This document shows, piece after piece, positions 48,929 through 63,100 of a stretch of DNA of 64,000 bases. The DNA lies in assembly GCA_963930655.1 (NCBI GenBank), contig OZ005600.1, positions 6,017,501 to 6,081,500 of the forward strand, in the 5' to 3' direction. The translations under genes were made by a program, and so were the position numbers. How positions within the stretch are numbered: the stretch's first letter is position 1; each line of letters opens with the position of its first letter. The notes under the pieces were generated by a model that saw only the letters and a program-made list of their open reading frames with translations, ran no database searches and had not been told where the DNA came from. The stretch is from Myrica gale (lineage: Eukaryota; Streptophyta; Magnoliopsida; Fagales; Myricaceae).

Positions 48929-49863
48929 TGAGGTGAATCCATGCAAAGAAAATCAAATGGCACAGCTGAAAGTTCTTGAAATTGCTTGCAGCGACTCTAG
49001 TAGTACCCGGCTATCTTGTTACTTACTACTTAACTAGCTATCTACTGCTTCAAGTGGCTGCTTTCCCCTCTCTGTATTAGTAAAATTTTCGAACAAATTT
49101 AACTTGCTGATGCCTTTGTCGTGAAACATCTATGTCTGATGTCTCGGTAGAGGTTTTGTCAAGCTTGAATTATTGAAGATTTGTACTACTAGCATATGTT
49201 GAATGGGAATACGATAGGAAAAGGGGGTGAGGCAAGATTGGAATGACTACGGGATTGACAGCCGCATGGAGCTAACTGTTTTGTCAGATACTAATTCTTC
49301 TGAGATCCTCTGTTTGGATGACCAATTCTTTTGTTTTTTGTTGTGAAATCTTACGACCTATGCATTAGTAGGAATTTCTTTGAAACTCCTCTCCTTCACT
49401 TTCTAGTAAGAACCCTTGAGAAAGAAAATTAGTGAAAGCAAGAGCCGCACAGCATTGAAAAAGCTCATAAGTATTATATGTAATTGACATGGTTAGACTG
49501 AGGATTTTTCGCTATAACATATAGCTGAGTTTGAAGGATTCAGGGTATTATTCTTTAATATTTATGATATCACTTTTTACTTGAAAAAATTACATAAAAA
49601 GACATAAATTAGTAACATTATAAGTGTCTTTTATCTTTTATCTTCTTTAATTTATTGATTGGATTGAATAGTACACTTTGAAGAGAGATAAATATAATGT
49701 GTAGATTTTACAACATTCAATACGTTTAAAAAATACCAAATATTGTGAGCCTTGCACCATTTCATCTTATTATATCCAATTTTTCTTCAAATTGAATCAT
49801 TTTATGCAGATAACAAATGAGAGAAATCTCAATCCTAATTTACCGATCATTAGGGTTTGACTG

Positions 49864-50227
49864 TATTTATGGGGTAAAATCAAAGTGCTCCTTAAATTTT
49901 ACTTTGTCTAATTTCGCACTTTAAGTTACAAACAAATCAATTGTCGCCTTCAATTCGATTTGACTGTTAAATATGGACCGATCGAAATGCTCCTTTAAGA
50001 CAAATTTTAAAAAAATAATATATATATATATATATATATATTAATTTTATTTTATATCACTTATTATTTTTTAAAAAATTATATTTGATGAGCATTTTTG
50101 TTAATTTTCGTCTAGTTTAACGGTTAAATCCAACAAGGCTACAATTTTTTTTATTTTTTTTTCAACTTAAGGAGTATAATCAGACAAATTAAAATTTGAA
50201 AGAGACTTTAATTTTACTTCATAAATA
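49864..50227. repeat. Fold-back MITE-like element upstream of SDHAF1
   Basis: The left arm 49864-49929 (TATTTATGGGGTAAAATCAA...) and the reverse of the right arm 50163-50227 (TATTTATGAAGTAAAATTAA...) align over about 65 bp with mismatches, both containing TTTGTCTRATT and CTTTAAGTT-type blocks. The centre is AT-rich with an (AT)n run. Non-coding. The right edge is only about 270 bp before the first exon of the next gene. Confidence 0.65.
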
Positions 50228-50499
50228 TAAAGCCTAATATTATATTTTTTCTTCCCTTTTTCATTTTTCGTTTGATGGACAATTTTGTTCTATGTCAATT
50301 AACCTTCCATGTGCTTAGAAAATAAAAAGCACCTTCTATTTAGCCACACCGTCTGGCACAAACTTTGGATCGTGGATATAGCCACACCGTCTCTTTGCAC
50401 CCTAGTTTTCTATTCTGTTCTCCTGTCATAGTCAGACACGTAACCAAGCTCAACGAGCTCGCCTCTACTTGTCGCTCCCAGTTGCCCCCCCCCCTTCCT

Positions 50500-52367
50500 C
50501 CTCCTCCTCTCTCTCTCTCGCTGGGCGTCCAATCCCGTTCTACAGGTATTTTCTTCTTTATGAGCTTATATGTAATTCAATTTCCCAAATTACGTTGGTA
50601 TGATTTGTTTGATAACTTTACATGTCATTTCAAAGTGCTAAGTTTTGAAGTTAAACGACCGTACAAATCCTTGAATATTTGGAGCTTGTATAAGCTACTA
50701 TTTTCGCTTGAGCGCATCAGTTTCCTGGGTTGTGAATGAATACTGAATATTGACGTATAGACGCATGCGTCTATGTGTTTATGCACGTACGAATGGATAT
50801 AGGTTGGTACTTTGCATTTGTAATGTAATACTCCCCATATGTTCGAGAAAAGTTCAATATGACAGTGTGTGACTGAAATAGACAAGATGGTGACCAGTAT
50901 AATCCAGTACGCTTTGCTGGATATTTTCGCTATGTACAAGTCTTTGATGCATTTCAATTATCTTGATCTTGCTTCTAGTTTTCCATTTTATGAGTAGAGG
51001 GTTCTTGTATTTGATTTTGGTAGTATTTATGTAACTCTGGTATTAACAGTTTAGCCAATGTTACAATTTTTTGTTTTTGGTTCTTCCGAAGTGCTTATGC
51101 TGCGTCTTGTAGAATCTGAGATATAGTTATAAGGACAAAGTCAGATGAATAATACAATTTTTCTGTTTTGATTGCTAATATAAGATGTTTCAGTGCTTAG
51201 CGCTCAGCCGCTCACATTGTCTGTCCCGCATACTGAGCTTCTATATTAGTTGCCATTGGTTGGATTGGACATCTCTTGTCCTCTGTTTCGTGCACCTGTA
51301 TTGTTTCATTGAGGCCTTTGAAGTAATCTTCTTGACTTCATCTCATGGGTATTCCTCTCTAGCTGAGACATAGTTGTTTGAGGGAGAACATTTAAGGTAG
51401 TAGGTTTTTGTTTTTGGGAAGAAGCTCTTGGATCTTACTTTCTTTTTGCACGTCTCTTAACCTTTTCTTTTTGGGTATGTATCTCTCCTAACCTTTGTAC
51501 CAAGTAAATGAACAGAGCACTTATCAAAAAAGTAAATGAACAGAGTACTAACCCATAGACATGCTATATTTTTATGCTTTTTGGCCTTTTCTATTTAAGT
51601 TCGTACACGTGCATGGAAAATTAGTTGTCTCAAGTTTAGAGAAAGTTTCCAGTTGATTTTTCGTAGCTTGCGCTCTTTAGTTTGATGGGATGCATTTTTT
51701 GAGGCCTTAAAGTTTTTGCCTTCTATTAATGCAGGTTTGGCCATTATCCTATGGTCTTTAGTCAGCTTGCATAACAGATTTTCCAATACACCATCTTGGT
51801 TTGTTAGTGTTGAAATCTGTTTCAAGACAGCTACTTTCAGGATTGAGTTATGTTCATAGAACGTGATTTGCATCTTACCTAAAACTCTTTGGGTTCCATA
51901 TAGTTTCTTCATTGGACTTTGAATTTCATAAATTTGTATCTAGCTCTTAAAAGTTTCCAGATGAACTCCATTGTGTTGCTTTGCAGTGCTGAGGATAAGA
52001 AGATAGTAGATTGTTTTCCTTACTGTTTGGAAAAGCAAATCCAATTGCGATCTTAGCGAGAAGATGCCATGGGAGCCTCCGGTGGTCCAAGGCTTTCTGG
52101 AATGCAGAAGCAAGTACTCAGTCTATATAGAGGGTTTTTGCGAGCAGCTCGTTCCAAATCTGCTGAAGATCGACTCAAAATTGAATCAATAGTGTGTCTG
52201 CTGAGTTCCACCGTAATTCCAAGCAAGTAGATCGCAAAAATTTTCTCTACGTTGAGTACTTACTTCGCCTTGGTAAGAAACAGCTCGATCAGCTCAAGAG
52301 TCCTGATACTATTGGGTTGTCATCGTTGAACATCAGTTTTTCTGAAACCAAAAGTCCTGAGCCTTGA
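50500..52367 (+). pseudogene. SDHAF1: SDHAF1-type LYR protein (succinate dehydrogenase assembly factor 1), frameshifted
   Basis: SDHAF1 is a small mitochondrial LYR protein needed for iron-sulphur insertion into the SDHB subunit of complex II. A 5' UTR exon appears to end at 50545 (CTACAG|GTATTT), a 1.44-kb intron follows, and the second exon starts at 51987 (TTGCAG|TGCT). The ATG at 52069 (CCATGGG) opens MGASGGPRLSGMQKQVLSLY, whose LYR-type motif continues with RGFLRAARSK. After codon 42 the sequence GTGTGTCTG has two bases more than the family reading, so the frame ends early at TAG (52228-52230). The remaining family sequence (AEFHRNSKQVDRKNFLYVEY, LLRLGKKQLDQLKSPDT) is intact in frame 3 up to the TGA at 52365-52367. 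Without the two extra bases the length would be about the usual 98 residues. An out-of-frame ATG lies five bases upstream (52064). Either a real mutation or a base-calling slip. Confidence 0.86.
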
Positions 52368-54110
52368 ATGCCACATTTCTGTTTTGTCATTGTAATCCTA
52401 TTTTGAAGCAGAAATTTTTGTTTGATGTATTTGTTAAATAAGTATTGGAGAAACAAGCTACCTCCAAGGGTAATATATGAGCAAATTCTTGTTACTTCAT
52501 TTGTTCATGACATAAAAATTCATTGATTTTGCGAGAACTTAGAAGAAACTGTCGACAGTATAAAAACTGTGTACATTACTAGCTGAGAAGGTGAAATGCA
52601 AAAAGGAAAATTAAAAATTTCCTAGGAATAATATATCCTAATACCTCACAGGTCTAACCATTTAGCAGAAGGTACATAGTGAAGGCGTGGCTTAAATGTG
52701 TTGCCATTAAAAGCATCTTATTGATGAAAGGCAAAAGTTACCACTTAGCTTGGTCGTACTGAAGAGTGCAAAAAAAAATGAGGGCATTTCATGGAAGAAA
52801 TAGAAATTCATTCAGTCATAGTAATGGGTAAATAATGAATGAAAACCACTTAATGGTATATATATTGCCCCGTTCGGCAAGAGGAAAGTGAATGGAAACA
52901 GAAACTCAAATGGGTCGTGGGCAATCAGCAACGACTACCTCGAGGAATTCACTTAACGGATGATTTCTCTAAAAAAAAATTGAGAAGCAGTTGACAAAAA
53001 TCGAGGTTTTTCGCATGTTGTTCGAGCCTAATTCTTGATCTCTTTCAATATCTAATGGGAAGCGGTTGAAAATTTTCATCCGATTCTGCGTGCTTCATAT
53101 GAAGGAGAATCGAGGCATTTGTGTTTTCCTATTTTACTCCTCAAGACAGTAGTTGCAATCAGCCCCTCTGAATTTCTTCTAGGAAGACTTCCTGTACGTT
53201 ACAGATTGAGATCCGTTGATAACCTCTCTCCCACGGTTCTTGTGGGGAAATTTTCTTTAAGGAACTTTCTTTATATATGCTACAAGGAAAGTAAAAGTAG
53301 ATGCCGAAGCAACAAGGGTCGCGGCCATAACCACTAAAATGATTACAACATGGGCCTGAATTTATTTGAAATAATAACAATAATAATTTTTCCTGGGTAA
53401 CAAAGAAGGATTCATTAAAATCATGAATGTCCGGGTCAGCACTAGTTCTGCAGAATGTCGAATGTGCATGCGTCCCACCACTGTGTATGGCTTTCTTTCG
53501 CCGTGCAGCAGGAAGTGACCAACAACTGCATGCTCATATGGGACAGTAATGTAGAGGAGGGCAGAAATATGCAACTGATGTTAGTGAAAATGCCATTCAA
53601 ACATTAATCGCTGGGCTTCAAAGAGAGGAGATATTTCAAATAACACCACTCTATATCATTCCATTCTGTCCGTGTGTTTTTCAACACTATACAGTGTTTA
53701 TATACTTCCTCTGAAAGTCACCGGAACCCACAGGGTTCCTACCCCTATAATTCCTTTTAGGTACAGAGAAATTGCTCTGCCACTTAACTAACAGCTGCTG
53801 TTCTACATAGCCCAACACCACCGACCGCCCCTTGTTTTTTGGTTTCTTTTTGCCCCTCTTTACCTCTGATGTGATAGTCTCAGTGCGGACAACTTCATAT
53901 CCTTTCCAATGTAACTCTGAATGATTCTTGCCTCCGCATCAAGACTCACCACATAATTAATGGGAATCTTTGCGACGTAAAGAATATGAAATAATTAGGT
54001 CAGAACGCAGTGATATGATAAGAGCAAAATTGAATCAACTGTCGCCTCCGGGCCTCCTGCACTTGTATTTAAGGCATGCAAGTAGAAACTGAATGCCACT
54101 GTCCTCAGCG
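52368..54110. other. Intergenic region between convergent genes
   Basis: 3' flanks of the SDHAF1-type locus and of the SGR2-type gene. On the minus strand, 53280-53345 can be read as a hydrophobic segment (a VVIILVVMAATLVAS-like stretch), but no start, exon boundary or family could be assigned. The neighbouring frame at 53362-53574 opens with TTG. No gene is called. Confidence 0.5.
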
Positions 54111-57100
54111 CTACTTCAGAACCTTCTTGGCTTTCCTTGAAAATTTTCTAACCATGGAACTGTCCGAGAATGTCAAAGGAAGCTCTTCATCAACAGTCTC
54201 TCGCTGATCAGACCAGCGTGTGGAACCACTATCTTCTTTTGAATTGCCTCCACTAGCTTCCTCAGGTGAGCTGAGGTCTTCGGGTATATCACGATACAAG
54301 TGTCTTAATATGAAAAGAGCAGTATCGGAATCCCTCCAATAGTTTCTGCATAACAAGTTTCACAGACTAAAACTAGAGCGAATAGACAAAAGCAACATAA
54401 AATCCAGGCTCAAGTTACTCATCCTTCATTATTTTCGTATTCCAAAGAATGCACACAAAACATAATATATCTATTAAATCTTGAAGTGTTTTGACTCCAG
54501 GAACCATGAGCTTTGAATTTGTGTTCATAGGATTCTCCAGCTTCTTAATTTTCCAATTTGCATTCTTACCTATGATGAAGTAAAAGAAATAGGAATATAG
54601 ATGCTGCTTAAGTATATCTTGGTGAAATCAGATACATTAATCACCGCATGTTTATTAGATGAATGCTTTGTGCCTATTGCACAATAAGTTATTGATGAAA
54701 GACAGATATTAATACTTGCTTACTAGAAGAGAAAAAATTGGAAAAGCAATAGAAGGTAACAGTCCATTTGCAAGGATAACAATGGCACGAACATGTTCAG
54801 ACAATAAGTTTAAGCTCAGTTCCCTTGAAAACCAATTTTTTTGGTGGCCTATACTGCATATTGAGGGATGTACAGCGACACTTACAACAAACACGAAGCC
54901 ATGTATCCCATTTGCAAGCAAGAGGGATACTGGACCTTCATGAGTTGTTGCAAAGGAACCATCTAGAGCACCTTTCCTAGGCAACCAAAAAGAACACTAT
55001 GCCACCCTTCATGGGAGCAGATCCCAGGACAGTTCTGTGTGGTGTTTCCCAAATAGACCAACGTCGTTAGTTAAGATATTCCCGTGACTACAGCCACAAC
55101 GCTTTACACTTGACACATTTTCTGTGCGACATCACAAATTACATCAAGATCACTTGCAAGATGCTGTATTTCCTAAATACAACAACAATCACTGAAGCAC
55201 TGGAATTGTGTACAAACAAGATTTTTCATACAAATTAGAGGGTAAATACTTACGTATGTGCTCCAAGAGCTTGCAAGAATGGATGCTCAAAAGTTTTGTC
55301 CTGCATGATCAACATCAATATTCTTACTGGAAGAATAAAAGTATGAGTACCAACTAAATATCCTGTCCCCAAATCAAGAGGAAGTAAGCAACCAGGTAGA
55401 ACTCAGCATGCTGGCAAAGAGCTTTCAATATTTGAGTAAGACTCGGTTCAACTAAGTCAATTGATTACTGAAATCTAGTCCATCATTGAATACTTCATAC
55501 TTCAAAGGTCATAACTCTTTGCATATTTTGGAAAATTTCCTTTCAATTTTCATTGCATGAGTGAACCATCTTATTGACTCCCATATTGTTGCACGCCCCC
55601 CCCCCCCCCCCCCCAACCTTCAATATAAAAAGGAAAATTCTCCTTTCAATGAAGTTATCCATCTCAATCCTCTGGACATTCACCTTATGCCATTCATCAT
55701 GAGGCTTCCCTGTCAAACACCTAAATATGCTCTGACTACACTGATCCACACCATTGCTTTAAGAAATGTACCCAACATGGCAGGGTACATGTACGATGTA
55801 GCAAGAAAACTGCTCCTTGATCAAATTAGGTCCTTTTATGTACAAGTAATACTAACTTATCCATTTTAGAACTTGTTAATGCAACATGATATTTCCTCAC
55901 TACTTAGCAACATAAATATCCATGCAGATATCGGTGAGTATTTGTGTAGGTAATGAACAGTGGACATGCAAATGTATGTGTCTAAGGGTTAGCATCAAAT
56001 TGAGAAACCACGCACTTGAAGCATGTGATCAATACGTCCTTCTTCACTTCCGGTTAATCTCTCCATCATGACAGAACCATATGATCTCTCTTCTTTTCCT
56101 TGGGAATCCTCTCCCCCTTCTGCAACATTTTTTTTTTACATTTATTCAAAAACATAGATGAGGGAACATTAGCACTTGAATGGCAGCATAAGGATTGACA
56201 TAACAAATAACAACTCGTTTGGACTGGGACTAAGCAGCTCTAGTTTATAGTAATAAAGTTCTAGTTCTGTTTTAAGGTGCCAATGTGGTCCATTTTCTTC
56301 TCCCTGTTTTCCTCCTCTTGTGGTGGTGATCCAGGGAGAATGGAAGGCAGATGCAGGAAAACCAGTTCCTCTGCTAAAGGTATATTCCAATGCCTCCTTA
56401 CTCTTATGAACAGAAGGATGGCAGTATGAAGGATGAAAACAAGGATGGAATTAAAAAATAAAACAAAGGAAAAGAAATGAAAACCAGAATGGTGAAGGAT
56501 TATGTTACCTTCTAGGCTATCTGCGCTTCTTGATTGGCAAACTGTGAGCACTTTTACCTGTTTAAACAGCAAACAAGTTAGGACTTGAGCATCTTGGACA
56601 TCACTGGAAAAGCCAACAACATAAGAGTATTATACTTTAGTAGCATGGGTATGTGTGATCCAGGGATTGACGGACCCGACCAGAGCTCAAGTCAACTGGG
56701 TAAAATAAACCAATACAAGAACAAGGAAGCCAAATAAAAACCTAGATATATGTATCACTGTGTACATGATTACTTCTATCCTCCAAAACTCGCAACTCAA
56801 CCAGATGTAGTAAGTTTGGATGCATATACACTCCCTTTATTAAAAGATTACAAATGGGAACCTGATTGAGGTCATGCTTATGAAAGTAGGAGCTGAAGTT
56901 AACCATAAAAAACACTGTTAGCTCGTAATCGTTGTCTCTGCAGAAGAGAGAAATAGAGGGGGGGGGGGATAGATAAAGTAAAAATATTGACTGCGCTGAT
57001 CTCCAAAGAGAAACCATATTATCTAGTGAAATCTGTTAGCTCAAAGCAACCTCAAAGGACCAGAAACTAAATCAGAAGGCTGGTGTTGGTCAATTCCCAA

Positions 57101-60100
57101 GAGAAGTAAAAGCAAAATTTCAGATAATGACAGTTGTAAGATATAACAGAAGCTAGAAAAGTTTCAAAGAAGGCCGCGACTCCATACCAGAGTCACTTTT
57201 CTATTGCAGTCTACTTCACCTTCCACTGTTTATCAAATATCGTGGGAGTTACATAATCTTAAAGCTCCTCAGGATGTTATGCTACTAAACAGTGCGTTTA
57301 GAAAAGCAGTTACAGAACAAGTAGAGTAAATTCTAATGATGCTGAGCTAAGGAGAGATTCTAAGAGGACCAGATCATGGCAACCGAGTCATGTGACTAGC
57401 ATATCTAAACTCACTTTAAGATCTATAACTAAAAATCCAACTCCTGCATATAAGATAAATTAGAGAGGGAGAACTTTGTAAGGTCTAATAGAGCCTACCC
57501 GCACATTGTGCATATGATCCATTATTGCCTGAGAACGAGCCGCAAAATCTTCAGTAAATTCCTATGCCACAGTATGAGCATATTTAAAACAGAGAAAGAG
57601 AGAGAGGAGACAGTTGAATCCACAATTATGTGCTGTGAAAGAGCCTTACATGAAATACAATATGCAACCGCCTTCCACCCTTATGGTAAGGTATAAGAGC
57701 AGGGCGTTTACTTGTGTACTCTTTACAGACAAGTGGCTCTATTCTGCATGAAAGTCCAAGTAGCTATCTATTATATGTTTTTTGATAAGTAGCTATCTAT
57801 TATATGTTATAAAACCATCATAGCTAACCACATTTACCAGATACATCAGATGGAAATAGTAACACTATAATGAATCATATGACTGATGTATATCACCAGG
57901 TTTTTATGTCTTTTTTTTGTGCAAAGTGAAAAGGAGAGGATGGAGTGTGTGGGCACATGTGCGTGTGTGAACTCATTTGCAAAAAGAGGGTAAGGGAATA
58001 GTGGAGAGTGGGAGCTTCCCCATTTGATTTCTAGCAGTCTTGGTAGGGACTCATTAACAAGAATGTCCTGTTTGCCATGTTTCTCCTTTTAAGTAAGCAA
58101 AGTCATGCCCTGCATGCACCATTTTTCCTTTTCTTTTTAAGCAAATATAATCAAGAGTAATTATGAAAAAAAAACATTCATTAGGAGGTAATTGAGGATG
58201 ACCAAAGAACACATCAAGTTTACAATACGAATCAATAATAAATAGGAAAAAAAATCAGAAACCAGAACTTAAAATTTAAGGTGTCAAACAAATCAAAGAT
58301 GATGAAAATCAGCTGGTTGAAAGTACATCCCGCCCTCCATATACTCCAACTCCACAAACCATGATGTCTATTAACCAAACAAAATAAAAACAAGAATGTC
58401 CAACGAAAATGAGATAAAGAAGCTATGACATACCTATATGCCACTGGATCAAATGGGTGAAAAATGTTAAACATTTGCTGACATGCTGGCATCTCTTCAG
58501 TTATATTTTCTTCTCCCCAATAGCTCTTGCCCTTGCCTGGAACAAAGAAAAACAACTACTTTTTGGAACTGGATTTTATGAATTTCACAAACTGTCATTT
58601 TATCTGAAACTTTTTTTTTCCCCCTCATTTGTGAATCGTTGGTTATAAATAAGGATGGCAGAATATAAATATATATTTCTTCACTATAAGGTGTCCTATC
58701 AGCTTAAGTTATTGAGATTAATGGTACTTTATCAGTCCAGAAACAGCAAAAGCTACACAGAATACCAAAGAACCGACACTTTTTAATATCTACCTAAACT
58801 TAGACCAAACCTAGGCTATGAGTTACGAGAAGGATAACAGAAAGCACAAACTCAAATATACAGAACACAACTTTCAGCATAGAGCTCAGTGAGTTAAGCG
58901 GGTAGATTACATGTAAAGAAAGCAAAAGTAGTCAGTCTAATTCAAAATTACAAAATGCAGAATCTCTCGACAAACAGGCAGGAAGTTGAACAACCATCAA
59001 CAGAGGAGCTTTGGAAGTCAATTTTAGCACGTTTTAGTCCTAAGAAATTAAAATGTTACTCAGATTTTCACCACATGATGTTAAACTCCCCTATCCTGGA
59101 AAAGAAAGCTATACCATCAGTATGAACCAAGAACCTCACATAATAAACTGCAATATCATATGAAACAAACATCTAAGAACTTTGAAAGATTTCTTCAAAA
59201 AGTATATCAACACTTCAGGCGCTATGTAGGATATTCATGCAGCCACATATAAGAGCACCTAAAATCCCCATGCGTATTGAATCTTACCAATCCCAATACG
59301 AATGTTACGAATGGCAAGGAATACTCCGAGAGGTGATCCAGCCGCATAGAATGTGTCAACCTGATGTATAAATATTAAAGTCAAGTGTGAACAAATACCC
59401 CTTCCAAAATAACAATAGATGTGATCTGAAATAAAGTTTCATAAAGGACCCATTTCATTCTTCTTCAGAGAGACCAACAATTTCTAGTGCAAACGAACGA
59501 GAAGCCATAGATAAAAGTATAGAGCGAGGTACTATATCATGCCATAAAAAACGGAAAAAGAAGACTAGAAATAACACAATCAAGGGACCAGAAACCTCCT
59601 TTCATTACCTTAAATTCAAGCTTCGTGTACTTTATATATGGAGTGTAATTCCTTGGTGAATCATCTTGCCCAGGCGGTAGCTTCTCACATATGGGTTGCA
59701 CGGTTGCCAGAAGCTCCCCATTTCCTGTATTTGTTACATACAAAACGTCAATATCCACACAAAACAGGCTCAAGATATGGACAAGAACGAAAAGATTATG
59801 TGAAATCTGTGATCACCTTGAAGCAACCTTGCATCTCCATCACCACACTGCTTTTCCAATTCCAAGATCTTGGACTTTAGGGAATTGATCTGAAGCAGCA
59901 AAGATTAGATGTTAGACCAGGGGTACCAATCAAAAACCATGCAAAGAAAATGGATCTTTTTATAGATTCCAACCTCTTGCTGCAGCAATTCAATTGTTTT
60001 GTCTCGATTGCTCATATCTTCACAACAGTCAGCCATATTGACCAAACCACCAATGGGGAGTCCAGAATTGGTGTCTGCAGTTTCACCTAAGCCTTCCCTT

Positions 60101-63100
60101 TTTGGAGAAAGTATGTCACCAGAATCACAAAGTAATGTATCAACATCATTCTCACGGCCTGGTTGTAGGGAATCACTAGCTTTTACAGACAGTTCATCTA
60201 AATCTGAAGTGATAGGACCCACAATTGTGGAAATATCTTCAGAATATCCTTCCTCTTTTAGCAAAAGAGTTGTTTGCATACTCATCTTGTCTTCAAACTC
60301 ACCCACCCTGTCCTCAGTTTCATTATTTACAGTGCAGTTGTTATCCTCCTGCTTTGGTGAAGAGTCGCCTGGAGAAGGTTGGGTGTTCATATCAGAAGGC
60401 GAGTCTTCATGTTTGGCATGTTCTTTGTACATCCATTCTATTGGAAATGGAGAGGATAAATTCTCCTGATGGCAGAGAATATCATAGGAGAGAACACTTC
60501 CCAAAGAATGTCCATATAGGGAAACCTATACAAATGTTAGCACAGTAAAGACAATGCACAGAATTTGCATAGTTGGAAAAGAAAAAGAGAAAACAGACTC
60601 TTCAACTGCAAACCTTTCCATCATAGCCTGGGTTTCTCTTCAGAAACTTCAAATATAACCGATTTAGTTGGTTGGATACCTGGAAGAGGAACAGTTTTTA
60701 TCAATTCACACTTTAATCATGTTGTCACCTCCAAATATTGTTAAGAGCTTGAGTTAGTCACTTCGAAATGAAAATTTTACTTTTGCAAAGCAACGGAGCA
60801 AGTCACTGAGAAAGAAAACATAAATAGCAATAGTTATCCTAATACAAACACATCTATAGATATTCATTTTGAAACGTCCAATCCAACCTGCCATATCTTC
60901 TGCTATAATCTGTGGCTTTATTGTCAAATCCAACTCTTCATGGCTAGTATTGCATAAGCTAGACAGAGGCACCTTTTCCCTGCACCAGGCCTATGGTACC
61001 TTTTTCACAATGTGTTTATCATACTCATCAAGTTTACTCTAGAAGCCCATTATATTTAGTGTGAGACACAACACTCAGAGGAAAAATCTCAAGAATGCAA
61101 TTCTATTAAAAAGAATAGGTCACAACTTCATACCAATTGGGAATTTTAGGCAAAAATGAATCTTGTTCACCTATTGCCATAAGCTGCAATTGACAACCAT
61201 TTGGCATTTGGATGTTGGAATGTCATGAATACTGTCATATTCATTTTTTTGAATGCTAATTCAAACTATATATTGAGATCACTGGCCCACTTCCTTAAGA
61301 AATCTGATTGCACCTATAGTTTATTCTTCTTTACTCTCTTTTTTTGGGCTGGGGAAGGGGGGACTCTAGCAGTTCTCTTAGGAAGCAAATGTAGGGGCAA
61401 AATGGACGTTCAAAACATTTGGAAGTCCAAAGCTCCAACAGAATCAACAACTGCAAAAACAGAGCTACAAAGTTTAAATAATGGAGATTGCTTCGGCATA
61501 AGGACAAGTGAAGCATTCATTCCCAGCCTACTGCTCACCAATTCACGTAAGGAAGTCCTCATACTATCTGCTATTTCGCAATATTAACGAACGCATTAAT
61601 TTAACTCGCCACTAACTGACTTCAATATGCTTCCATTTTCTCGAGCTGGTAGGAGGAAAAATTTCTACTGATACAGATATATTTATAAATAGGATGAAAG
61701 TGCTTAACCACCAAAAAACAGCAGAACTATCTCCAACGGTATTAAAGCATGCAATTACTGGGATAGTTGGAAGTACTGAGTTGCAAGAATAAAAAGGTTT
61801 CCAATAAATGAAATTTTTACTGGAAAGAAAAGAATACAAGCAACTAGATAAAGTTTCCAAAAGGACCGGTAAATACAGTGAAAGAAAATATAGTATACAA
61901 GAACTTGCAGGAGCAATACCGAGTCAATAATATCCTGACAATAGATGGGGCTCATGTAGTATAATACATCATGAACAGTGGCGCTCAATGTAGCACGCAG
62001 ACCTCGTAGTCCATCTAAAGTAATTGTTTCAACTGCAGCTTCACTGCTAAGCTTCAAACCCTTTCTCCACTAGAAAACAAAAACCATCCCATTAGTTTTA
62101 GTAATAGTGCTAAGTCAACGAGATATACACCCCAACCAAGTACTCCTCTTTTACAAAATGGGACAGAAGAATCATTATCCTTTGTGCAAACAACCAGCTG
62201 TAGAACTTGAAAGAATAAAGCAAATACACCACTAAAGAGTACGATCCCTTTACCATTTTCGTTTGCTTTAAAACCAGAAAGGCACTTTGAAAATGCTCAC
62301 CAAACATCCAATAACCACAAACTAGGTTATACAGTACCCCTTGTCATGAATTCGATTCTCTGCTTCAATCTAGCCACTTCCATTTCTCAGGTGATGGTTT
62401 AAACAGGTTTGCATCAATGAATTGCTAGGTGAAACAAAATGTGTGGGCACTACAACAGGGACGACTTTACTGTTATTGCAAATCCATTGGTTTTCCAATT
62501 AGGAAGTTAAAATTGAGCCACTATGTTGCACCACTATCTTTAAGAAACCCAAACTGCAATGCCCAGGAATATTGCAGCAAAAAAAGATCCTATAATCTGA
62601 TGGGTAAATATTCTATATTGATCCAGATGGACCATGCTTCCAACTTCTGCAGTTGCGTGTCAGTTTGAGGAAATACTAAGCACACCCACACTCCATCATC
62701 ACAGACTTGATGAATGATTCAATATACTCTGCCAACATATTAATAGTCACACTTTCTCATTGCTTTTCAACAATTTGAAACAAGATAGTAATCACTATAA
62801 CAAATTGCTGTGTCCAACATTATAAATGCATACTTTCCTTTTAGTATTTCCTCAAAGCAAGCATCATCTGATCTCAGTAAGATCACATGCAGTTGAAACC
62901 ATTTATTACCCATTCATATTGTACATCTATTTGATTAACAAAAGAATTAATTCCGCATTAATTCTCACAATAATCATTTTACCTGGCATGGGATAAAAAT
63001 GACTCTCTGAGTCTCACGTTGGTGTGAAGTAAGGTGCCGTTCAGCAAGACTTGCTGTGACATCGCGAAATTCGGTAACGTCGTCAACCAAATTAGACTTC

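Larger units (their letters stand above)
48253..50499. other. Intergenic region between the NB-LRR and SDHAF1 loci
   Basis: It contains the likely 3' UTR of the NB-LRR gene with a 150-bp tandem duplication (48631-48928), then AT-rich DNA with no supported gene, then a fold-back element (49864-50227) with an AT dinucleotide run in its middle (about 50018-50041). About 50300-50499 is the probable promoter of the SDHAF1-type gene. Confidence 0.55.

Noticed and set aside
53159-53574. Possible gene end with a membrane segment on the minus strand
   Set aside because: The hydrophobic stretch and the neighbouring frame (TTG start) are in different frames, without credible splice sites or family match.
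59999-60469. 156-codon plus-strand frame over the SGR2-type variable exon
   Set aside because: Antisense shadow of the 184-codon exon 60525-59974, which splices in phase on both sides.
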